A stretch of DNA of 8,676 nucleotides, from the NCBI GenBank assembly GCA_018224455.1, contig JAGTUY010000458.1, forward strand, positions 1-8,676, in the 5' to 3' direction. A program made the translations under genes and the position numbers. This document shows, one piece after another, positions 1 to 5,969 of the stretch (positions within the stretch are counted from its first letter, which is position 1; each line of letters starts with the position of its first letter). Under the pieces are notes generated by a model, which worked only from the letters and a program-made list of their open reading frames with translations, ran no database searches and was not told where the DNA came from. The stretch comes from Desulfosarcina sp. GTDB lineage: Bacteria > Desulfobacterota > Desulfobacteria > Desulfobacterales > Desulfosarcinaceae.

Positions 1-1
1 C

Positions 2-577
2 GAGAAAGGACCATCGGAACCGGTGGTTCGCCGGCGTCTCAAGCGGCAGCTGGAATCGGAGGGAGCCGCCGTCCTGATGGGTCGCCTGAAAGCGATCGAC
101 AGCACTGCGGCCGAAAGGATCCACCCCAATGATACCTATCGCATCATTCGGGCGCTCGAGGTGTTTGAGATCACCGGTGAACCGTTAACGGTTTTTCACC
201 AGCGCCACGGGTTCCGTGAAAGGCGCTTCAACACCCTGGAATTCGGCATCTCCTGGCCCCGGCCGGTTCTTTACGAACGCATCAACCGGCGGGTGGATGC
301 CATGATAGCCCAGGGCTTTCTGGATGAGGTACGGCAGCTGATGGCCAGCGGCTACGGCAGTGACCTAAAATCCATGCAGAGCCTCGGATATCGGCACCTG
401 GCTGCGGTGGTCGGCGGCGATACCCGCCTGGCGGAGGCGGTGACGATGCTGAAGCGCGATCACCGCCGCTATGCGAAAAGACAGCTGACCTGGTTCGGTG
501 CCCGCCAGTCGGTCGACTGGCTGACCCCGGATCAATCGGAATCGGCGGCTGAACGGATCCGCACATTCCTTTCATGA
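2..577 (+). CDS. miaA: tRNA dimethylallyltransferase MiaA, C-terminal part (5' end outside window)
   Basis: MiaA transfers the dimethylallyl group of dimethylallyl diphosphate to N6 of adenosine 37 in tRNAs that read codons starting with U, the first step toward ms2i6A. The visible 191 codons are the C-terminal part of the enzyme. Recognisable signatures are HPNDTYRIIRALEVFEITG (around positions 119-175), the SMQSLGYRHL segment (373-402) and the closing RRYAKRQLTWF motif (466-498) that is nearly diagnostic for MiaA. The frame stays open to the left edge, and the GTG at 23 lies inside the domain, so it is not a start; the N-terminal P-loop half is outside the window. The gene converges on the - strand cluster and is not functionally tied to it. 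The product call is firm; the true length cannot be judged. Confidence 0.95.
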   Translation, partial: EKGPSEPVVRRRLKRQLESEGAAVLMGRLKAIDSTAAERIHPNDTYRIIRALEVFEITGEPLTVFHQRHGFRERRFNTLEFGISWPRPVLYERINRRVDAMIAQGFLDEVRQLMASGYGSDLKSMQSLGYRHLAAVVGGDTRLAEAVTMLKRDHRRYAKRQLTWFGARQSVDWLTPDQSESAAERIRTFLS

Positions 578-601
578 ACGGTATCGATGCCATCTTCAGC
601 T

Positions 602-662
602 ATCCGGCCCAGTGAACCGCGGTTGGGTGTGTCTTCGTCAGGCTGAACTGCTGGGCCCGGAT
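602..662 (+). terminator. Possible stem-loop between convergent genes
   Basis: An 11-nt arm at 602-612 (ATCCGGCCCAG) pairs with a 12-nt arm at 651-662 (CTGGGCCCGGAT), leaving a single bulged G. The loop is 38 nt and itself contains a perfect 10-bp palindrome, AACCGCGGTT, at 615-624. It lies just beyond the miaA stop and overlaps the last codons of the convergent REC-kinase gene. The DNA after the right arm is only moderately T-rich on the + strand and there is no T-run on the - strand side, so this is not a textbook intrinsic terminator. It may end miaA transcription; the evidence is the inverted repeat and its position only. Confidence 0.3.
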
Positions 663-1852
663 TCTTTAACCGCGTTTTGATTGTTTTCAACTGTGGGCAT
701 GGCGGATTCAGGGTGAATTTCAACCTGGTGTTTGGGAATTCGGACCCTAAAGAGAGACCCCTCGCCCGGTTTGCTGGCCACCGTTATCTTGCCGCCGTGC
801 TGGCCGATGACACGATTGGCGATAAATAATCCCAAACCGGTACCCCTTCTCCCCTTGGTCGAGAAAAAAAGGCTGAAAATCCGGTTGCAAATATCCCTGT
901 CCATGCCGATGCCGTCGTCGGCAATGCAAAAAACGATGTCATCGCCCGGATCGGTGATGCTGAAATCGACCTGGTGGGTTGGCATGCGGTGGTCTTTCAG
1001 ACAGGCGTCCACGGCATTTTCCAGAATGTTGACCAGGGCGGCCTGCAGGTAATCGGCATCCACATGCATGGTGCCTGTGATGCCTTCAAAATGGCACGCC
1101 AGCCGGATCCCGCAGCCGTCAATGCGGGGCTGGATGACCCGCACCAGATCCTCGGCAAAGTCTGCGATCCGGACCGGCGCTCGCTTCAATTTCCGTTCCT
1201 TGGCATAATAAAGGATATCCATCACCATCTTGCGGATGCGTTGGACCGTCTCCTGGGCGGCCTGGCAGCCCTCTTCCACGCGCTTGAAGTCTTTTTTCTT
1301 CAACCCCGATGACACCAGGTAAAGGCCGCCGTCCAGGCCGGTGAGCAGCCCCTTCATGCCGTGGGAGACGGATCCGATCATCAGGCCCAGGGAGGCCAGG
1401 TGATCCTGAAGCTCCGTTTTCTCACGCACTATCTGCTCCAGGCTCCGGGTGTAATCCTGCAGCTGCCGGCGCATGGCGATCTTATCCCGAGCCCGGCGCA
1501 GGGCGATCTCCAGAGCGTCCACATTGATGGGTTTGGTGATAAAATCGGTGGCTTCGTATTTCAGGCTGCGGATGGCCAGATTCATGTCCCCGTGGCCGGT
1601 AATCATGATCACTTCGGTTTCCGTATTTTCGTGCTTGATTTTTCGCAGCAGTCCGATCCCGTCACCCCCGGGCATCTTGATGTCGGTGACCACGATCTGG
1701 GGATGTTCTTTTTGAAAGAGATCGAAGGCCGTTGCGGCGTTTTCCGCCTCCACGGTGCGGTAGCCCATGTCTTCCAAGGAGATGGTCAGGACCTCCCGGA
1801 TATCCGGTTCGTCGTCGACGATTAGGATCGTTTTGCCGTTGATATCATTCAT
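638..1852 (-). CDS. REC-histidine kinase protein (N-terminal receiver, C-terminal HATPase)
   Basis: A 404-residue cytoplasmic signalling protein with no membrane segment. Residues 7-120 form a CheY-like receiver: acidic pair D13/D14, phospho-acceptor D57 in VVTDIKMPGGDG, T85 and K107 (ITKP). Residues about 120-150 look like a coiled-coil linker. A DHp-like helix follows with H164 in SVSHGMKGLLTGLDGG, then an ATPase domain with N box (LVNILENAVDAC, N275/N279), G1 box (ADDGIGMD, D312/D313) and G2 box (GRRGTGLGL, 334-342). The last 30 residues are polar and look disordered. The ATG at 1850-1852 is chosen because the receiver starts directly after it, GGAG lies 7 nt upstream, and it overlaps the upstream kinase stop by 8 bp, implying translational coupling. 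A longer in-frame extension upstream would only be antisense-free shadow coding inside the kinase gene and has no domain. The residue after the His is Gly rather than the usual acidic residue, so autokinase activity is uncertain. It is the obvious receiver partner for the kinase encoded just upstream. It has no DNA-binding output domain. Confidence 0.9.
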   Translation of the reverse strand: MNDINGKTILIVDDEPDIREVLTISLEDMGYRTVEAENAATAFDLFQKEHPQIVVTDIKMPGGDGIGLLRKIKHENTETEVIMITGHGDMNLAIRSLKYEATDFITKPINVDALEIALRRARDKIAMRRQLQDYTRSLEQIVREKTELQDHLASLGLMIGSVSHGMKGLLTGLDGGLYLVSSGLKKKDFKRVEEGCQAAQETVQRIRKMVMDILYYAKERKLKRAPVRIADFAEDLVRVIQPRIDGCGIRLACHFEGITGTMHVDADYLQAALVNILENAVDACLKDHRMPTHQVDFSITDPGDDIVFCIADDGIGMDRDICNRIFSLFFSTKGRRGTGLGLFIANRVIGQHGGKITVASKPGEGSLFRVRIPKHQVEIHPESAMPTVENNQNAVKESGPSSSA

Positions 1853-4175
1853 GGGAGGTCTCCGTCTTGCCGTCAGTGGAAGCGACTGCGGCATCCGTTG
1901 CATCGATGATTGGGAAACGCAGCACGAGGCAGGTGCCGTGGGGCGTGTCGGGCACTGCCTGGATGGTACCGCCAGATTCCTTGATGATGCCGTAGCTGAT
2001 GGAAAGCCCCAGTCCCGTACCTTTGCCCACCTCCTTGGTGGTGAAAAAAGGCTCGAAGATCTTCTCCGCCAGGTTATCCGGGATGCCCGTGCCCGTATCG
2101 CAAACCCGGCATACCACCGACGGACCCTCGATGCCTGTCCACAGGCGGATGGTTTTTTCCCCGTCGGCATCACCCGCCGGCTGGTTTCCACATCTGGATT
2201 CGATGGCATCCCGGGCATTGAGCAGCAGGTTGATGAACACCTGTTCCAACCGGCTGGGATCGGCATGGATGCGTGGCAGCGGTTCAAGGAGCTCCCATAC
2301 CACCTGGATACCCCGCACCTTCAGCTGCTGGCTGAAAATTTCAAATGCGCTTTTCAAGACTTCATTGAGCTGAACCATGACCATCTCCGTGTCCGATTTC
2401 CTGGCAAACTGGCGCATGTGGTTGATGATCCTGGCGGCCCGGTCCACGTTGCCGTCCACCTTGACCAGCATGGTCGAGAGAACGTCCGGGGCGATGGCTT
2501 CTGAGGCGTTGAGCTTTTTTATGAAAAAACTGCTCACCGTTTTTATCACGGACAGCGGCTGGTTCAGTTCGTGGGCCACACCGGTGGCCATCTCCCCCAA
2601 GGTGGCCATCTTGCTGGCCTGGATGAGCTGCTGTTCGGTCTCAAGACGCTTGGTAATGTCGCTGGTGGTCACCAGAAGCACCTTCTGGCCGGAGTATTCC
2701 GACGGGGATATGCGGATGTTGACGAACAGCCCCTTGCCGTCACGATTCAGGTGGCGGGCCTGGTTGAGGACCGAGGAGGTAGCGACTTTGAAGGCGTAGT
2801 GGTCCTGTTCGTCAGGGGCGAACAGGGTCATGAAGGAACGGCCGATCATCTCCTCCACGCTAAACCCATAGACGGCGGTGACGCTTCGGTTGCAGTCCAC
2901 GACCTGAAGGGTATTCAAATCCAGCACGAATACCGGGTTGGGGATGTTGCTGAAGATGGCGTGGTACTTCTTTTCCGATTTTTGCAATTCCACTTCCAGC
3001 TGCCGGCGCTGGGTGATGTCCAGGGAAATTTCCATGGCGGCGACGATCTCGCCGTTGCCGTCCTTGATGGGCGACGTGCGCACCAGCCAGTGCTTGGGCG
3101 AGCCGTCCTTGTCCACGCCGCTCTCTTCGGCGTGGTGGGAGAGGCCGTCGGCAAAGGTTTTCTCTACAGGGCAGGAAACACACCGCTCCCTTCTTCCCTT
3201 GTAAGCGTGGTAGCAGTAGTCGCCGGGTTCGGGGGCAAAACGTTGATAGAACTCCCGGTTGAAGCGCAGCAGCCGGTAGTTGCGGTCCTGGACGGTGATC
3301 AGGCAGGGGACGCGCTCGAACAGGTTCTGGTACTCGTCCCGCTGCTTGTTCAGCTCCTTCTGGTGGGAGGCGATCTCGTCGGCCATCTGGTTGATGGCCG
3401 CGGCCAGCTGGCCCAGTTCGTCGGCTTTTTGCACCTGGACTTTGCTGGCGTAATTACCGCGGGCAATGAGGTGCGTGCCGTCGATAAGGCGTTTGATGGG
3501 ATAGTTGACGAAACGCAGCACGAAGACGAAGATGATGGCCGCGGTGATAATAAAGACAAAGCCGGCCAGACCGATGATTCCCTGCTCTTCCATCAGGATT
3601 TCGCGGTCGGTGTTTTCCAGGGAGATGACCACGTCCAGCGCGCCAAGGATCTTCTTGTCCTCGGGGTGGACGTGACAATCACCGGTGCTGCATCCGGGCT
3701 CGTTGGAGATGGGGCTGATGATGCCCAGCAGTCGGTAGCCCGATGGGGACAAAAAGATGCGGGTGCGCTCTTCCAGCGAAACCGTCTCCATAGGCGGATC
3801 GGTGCGATGGCAGATGTCGCAGGCTTCGGCCTTGATGTTGGTCGTCTGCTCCACCTCGTCAGGGTAGTTGGAGTATTTTATCTCTCCATCCTTGTTGTAG
3901 ATGCGGATGTTCTTGATCTCGGGCTGGCGGCCGATGTTGTTGATGATCTGGTTGATTTCGTCCCGTGAGTTGAGCATCATGGCGTAGTGGGTTCCCAGCC
4001 GGATGGTCGTGGTAAGCCTGTCGGTGCCGGCCAGCACGTTTTTAATCATTTTCTGTTTTTGATGCCGGATGTTGAAAAACGCCCAGGTGGCAATGGTGAC
4101 CAGCAACACGATGCCCACCGTAAGGATGAGCTTGGCGGCCAGGCTGTTGCGCAGGTTGTCGATAATACGGATCAT
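1845..4175 (-). CDS. Membrane sensor histidine kinase with periplasmic haem-c-type motifs, HAMP and two PAS domains
   Basis: A 776-residue sensor kinase. One membrane helix lies at about residues 16-34, then a periplasmic sensor domain to about 198, then a second helix at about 199-223. The sensor domain contains CDICH (C119-H123) and CSTGDCH (C162-H168), matching CxxCH and CX4CH covalent haem-c attachment motifs; CX4CH is well known in multihaem cytochromes of sulfate reducers. HAMP follows (about 222-275), then PAS1 (about 283-395) with an embedded Cys motif C321-X10-C332-X2-C335-P, and PAS2 (about 400-510). The kinase core has H535 in GVAHELNQPLS, N box N649/N653, G1 DTGTGIP (D693) and G2 GKGTGLGL (718-724), all intact. 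Likely input is periplasmic redox state or a small ligand bound at haem; that is inference. The gene follows hdrB by 126 bp and overlaps the REC-kinase gene by 8 bp. The start is the ATG at 4173-4175; an in-frame TTG seven codons upstream has poorer ribosome-binding context. Confidence 0.92.
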   Translation of the reverse strand: MIRIIDNLRNSLAAKLILTVGIVLLVTIATWAFFNIRHQKQKMIKNVLAGTDRLTTTIRLGTHYAMMLNSRDEINQIINNIGRQPEIKNIRIYNKDGEIKYSNYPDEVEQTTNIKAEACDICHRTDPPMETVSLEERTRIFLSPSGYRLLGIISPISNEPGCSTGDCHVHPEDKKILGALDVVISLENTDREILMEEQGIIGLAGFVFIITAAIIFVFVLRFVNYPIKRLIDGTHLIARGNYASKVQVQKADELGQLAAAINQMADEIASHQKELNKQRDEYQNLFERVPCLITVQDRNYRLLRFNREFYQRFAPEPGDYCYHAYKGRRERCVSCPVEKTFADGLSHHAEESGVDKDGSPKHWLVRTSPIKDGNGEIVAAMEISLDITQRRQLEVELQKSEKKYHAIFSNIPNPVFVLDLNTLQVVDCNRSVTAVYGFSVEEMIGRSFMTLFAPDEQDHYAFKVATSSVLNQARHLNRDGKGLFVNIRISPSEYSGQKVLLVTTSDITKRLETEQQLIQASKMATLGEMATGVAHELNQPLSVIKTVSSFFIKKLNASEAIAPDVLSTMLVKVDGNVDRAARIINHMRQFARKSDTEMVMVQLNEVLKSAFEIFSQQLKVRGIQVVWELLEPLPRIHADPSRLEQVFINLLLNARDAIESRCGNQPAGDADGEKTIRLWTGIEGPSVVCRVCDTGTGIPDNLAEKIFEPFFTTKEVGKGTGLGLSISYGIIKESGGTIQAVPDTPHGTCLVLRFPIIDATDAAVASTDGKTETSHE

Positions 4176-4178
4176 AAT

Positions 4179-4184
4179 TCCTTT
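4179..4184 (-). promoter_or_regulatory. Ribosome binding site deciding the sensor-kinase start
   Basis: On the - strand AAAGGA is followed after three bases (ATT) by ATG, opening MIRIIDNLRNS ahead of the first membrane helix. The spacing is short but acceptable. The alternative TTG start at 4194-4196 would place this AAAGGA inside the coding region and lie within one arm of an inverted repeat, which makes it less likely. Confidence 0.6.
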
Positions 4185-4188
4185 CAGG

Positions 4189-4294
4189 AATGTCAAATGT
4201 CAAAATCCAAATGAAAAATGAAGGATTGGATCTTTTTTTGTTTCCGATCGACAGAATGCCTTCAATTGACATTTGTCATTTGGCCTTTGACATT
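4189..4294. repeat. Long imperfect inverted repeat in the hdrB/sensor-kinase spacer
   Basis: The arms are 4189-4224 and 4259-4294, each 36 nt. Aligning one arm to the reverse complement of the other without gaps gives 28 of 36 identical positions, with perfect matches over the outer 9 and inner 6 bases. The 34-nt loop (4225-4258) includes a run of seven T. Arms are AT-rich and built from recurring TGTCAAA/CAAATG words, unlike the flanking GC-rich genes. The structure fills most of the 126-bp spacer and ends a few bases upstream of the kinase ribosome binding site. It could be a REP/MITE-like element, an attenuator or an mRNA processing/stabilising hairpin separating hdr expression from kinase expression. 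No open reading frame is credible here. Confidence 0.75.
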
Positions 4295-4301
4295 GATTTA
4301 T

Positions 4302-5171
4302 TTATGGTTTCATTCTCTCGCGAAAACTCCTCTCAATTGCCAGATTCAGGTCGAGCCCCAACTCCTGTGCTGACAACCCAATGGCCAGTCCCAGCAGCTG
4401 CGGCAGATACAGCACGGTGATGGCCAGATTCTCCCCGGCCATTCGGGAGGCTTTGGCCTGCCAGGCATCCAGATTCATCTGGCACATGGGGCAGACGGTG
4501 ACGATGAGGTCCGCACCCGTTGCGGCTTTCAGGATGGCGCAGACCCGATTGAGGCCCGCTTCCGGGTGGGTGCTCACCAGTGATGCTCCGCAGCAGCGAC
4601 TGCCCATTTCCCAGGCGTGAACGGCGGCGCCGGTGGCTTCGATCAGGGGTTCCATGGAGACCGGTCGCTCCGGATCATCAAATTCCGGATAGGGCCGCAG
4701 GCACTGGCAGCCGTAGTAGGGGGCCACGGTTAGGCCTGACAGCGTGCGTTTCATCAGCGGCGCCAGGTGCTGTGCACCCAGATCCTTGGCCAGCACGTCC
4801 AGCAAATGGCGGACCCGTACGCTGCCAGTGGCCGTGAGGTTCACAGCCGAAAGGGCCTCGTTGATCGTCGCCCGGCCCGCGGCATCGTTGCGCAATGCGT
4901 TGTGGGCTTTTTTCAGGTTCAGGTAGCAGGCGCTGCACGGCACCAGGACCTGACCGTCGTCGGCCGTCTGCTCTGCCAGGGCAAGGTTGCGGGCACTCAA
5001 CGATAGAGAGAGCAAATGGCTGATGGGGGCCGCTGCACTGGCGCCGCAGCAGGTCCAGCCGTCAATTTCCGTCAGCCGGGCGCCGGCGGCGGCCATCACT
5101 GCCCGTGTGGCCAGGTCATATTCACGGGCCGAGGCGGTGAGGCTGCATCCCGGGTAGTAGAGATAATTCAT
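4302..5171 (-). CDS. hdrB: Heterodisulfide reductase subunit B-like protein (two CCG domains)
   Basis: A 289-residue soluble HdrB-type protein; in the archaeal enzyme HdrB carries the heterodisulfide-reducing site on two noncubane [4Fe-4S] clusters. Both CCG cysteine motifs are complete here: C9...C41-C42-G43...C79-X2-C82, and C155/C157...C193-C194-G195...C227-X2-C230. Length matches the family. No membrane helix is evident. The start is fixed by MNYLYYPGCS at the N terminus, by GAGGG 6 nt upstream, and by an ATGA overlap with the hdrC stop, indicating coupled translation. The second motif has an extra Cys (GCQC at 155-157). In bacteria the actual disulfide substrate of HdrB homologues is generally unknown; a methanogen-type CoM-S-S-CoB role is not implied. 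It should work with HdrC and the HdrA-like protein encoded upstream. Confidence 0.95.
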   Translation of the reverse strand: MNYLYYPGCSLTASAREYDLATRAVMAAAGARLTEIDGWTCCGASAAAPISHLLSLSLSARNLALAEQTADDGQVLVPCSACYLNLKKAHNALRNDAAGRATINEALSAVNLTATGSVRVRHLLDVLAKDLGAQHLAPLMKRTLSGLTVAPYYGCQCLRPYPEFDDPERPVSMEPLIEATGAAVHAWEMGSRCCGASLVSTHPEAGLNRVCAILKAATGADLIVTVCPMCQMNLDAWQAKASRMAGENLAITVLYLPQLLGLAIGLSAQELGLDLNLAIERSFRERMKP

Positions 5172-5767
5172 CCGTGGCCCTCATTCTCAAGGGGTGCACA
5201 CGTCGTCCGCTCCAGGTCCGCCACCTTTTCGAACAGCGCGTCCAGCGGCGTTGCGACTGTTTTGCCTAATCCGATCTCCACCTTGCCCTTGCCCATGAGC
5301 TTGATGCCCAATGGCGCGAAGCGCAGGGGTACCGTTGGACTTTTCATGGCCGTGAAGTAGCGGGTCATGAAGGCCATCTCGCGGATGCGGCCGTGACGCC
5401 GAACGGTTTGCATGAATTTTTCGTAAAACAGGCGGCTGCTGCGATGCCGTCTTTCACGCCGGGCAAAGGCGATGCCCTTGAGTGCTTCCATGGCGTCGGT
5501 CAAGGGAAGTCCCCGCGGACAGCGCAGGGTGCAAGTGTAGCAGTCCGAACAGAGAATAAAGGTCCGGCTGGCCATGATCTCGGCAAGACGACCCAGATTC
5601 ACCAGCCGCCACATTTTTCTCGGGGTCATGTCCATTTCCAGCGCGTTCGGACACGAACCGGTGCAGGTGCCACACTGAATGCAGGCCCTGACCATGGAAC
5701 CGATTTTATCTAAGGCATTGTTGCCGTTTTCAGACGCCGATGATGCGGTGGCAATTTGTAAATTCAT
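5168..5767 (-). CDS. hdrC: Heterodisulfide reductase subunit C-like protein (2x[4Fe-4S])
   Basis: A 199-residue iron-sulfur electron carrier that, in HdrABC enzymes, relays electrons from the HdrA flavoprotein to HdrB. Two classical cluster motifs are visible: C29-X2-C32-X2-C35-X3-C39-P and C73-X2-C76-X2-C79-X3-C83-P. About 28 residues precede the first motif and the ~115 residues after the second motif are basic and lack further cysteine ligands except C190. No membrane-anchoring helices are seen, so this is the soluble HdrC type, not a DsrM/HdrE fusion. The ATG at 5765-5767 has AAGGAA on the - strand shortly upstream. It overlaps hdrB by 4 bp and follows the HdrA-like gene after a 202-bp spacer, so a separate promoter or processing site before hdrC is possible. 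Confidence 0.94.
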   Translation of the reverse strand: MNLQIATASSASENGNNALDKIGSMVRACIQCGTCTGSCPNALEMDMTPRKMWRLVNLGRLAEIMASRTFILCSDCYTCTLRCPRGLPLTDAMEALKGIAFARRERRHRSSRLFYEKFMQTVRRHGRIREMAFMTRYFTAMKSPTVPLRFAPLGIKLMGKGKVEIGLGKTVATPLDALFEKVADLERTTCAPLENEGHG

Positions 5768-5969
5768 GAAGGTTCCTTAATCTTTAAATTCGGGTCAATA
5801 CGCCTAAAATCAGATGATAAATGGAAAATCACAACAACCAAAAATCAAATCACAAATCAATCACAATGACCAAATTCAAAATTCCAAACCGCATGACCTT
5901 GAAGAGCGGTATTTGAGATTTGTAGCTTGGAATTTATTTGGAACTTGGTTTTTGTAATTGGTTATTTTT
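5768..5969. repeat. AT-rich spacer with strand-asymmetric imperfect inverted repeat
   Basis: This 202-bp gap between the HdrA-like gene and hdrC has no credible coding region. From about 5826 to 5888 the + strand is almost entirely A, C and T with a single G; from about 5910 to 5970 it is dominated by T, G and A with few C. The two halves are therefore roughly complementary, meeting at a short exact stem ACCGC (5888-5892) / GCGGT (5906-5910) around a 13-nt loop. Words such as CAAAT, CCAAA and their complements recur. I see no clear -35/-10 pair or sigma-54 site upstream of hdrC. It resembles AT-rich intergenic repeat families rather than a regulatory leader, but a processing hairpin is possible. 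Confidence 0.5.

Noticed and set aside
282..593. 103-codon - strand frame opposite miaA
   Set aside because: Pro/Ser/Gly-rich shadow of the conserved miaA C-terminal part, with no supporting motif.
574..615. 13-codon mini-ORF (MNGIDAIFSYPAQ) whose ATG overlaps the miaA stop
   Set aside because: The ATGA overlap is suggestive of coupling, but the frame is too short and has no recognisable similarity; more likely chance or the decayed start of a lost downstream gene.
1853..2287. Upstream in-frame extension of the REC-kinase gene (145 extra residues)
   Set aside because: It overlaps the 3' end of the sensor-kinase gene in another frame, is rich in Arg/Ser/Pro without any domain, and the receiver domain starts right after the ATG at 1852, which has its own ribosome binding site.
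2571..3968. 465-codon open frame on the + strand opposite the sensor kinase
   Set aside because: It is antisense to an unmistakable kinase gene, has low-complexity Val/Gly/Asp-rich content and no recognisable domain; typical of mirror frames in GC-rich genes.
4189..4294. CRISPR-like or tRNA structure in the kinase spacer
   Set aside because: There is a single pair of inverted arms, with no regularly spaced direct repeats, and no cloverleaf or T-loop consensus.
5768..5830. Sigma-70 promoter for hdrC (TTGACC followed by an AT-rich stretch)
   Set aside because: TTGACC lies so close to the hdrC start that a properly spaced -10 would overlap the ribosome binding site; no convincing partner hexamer.
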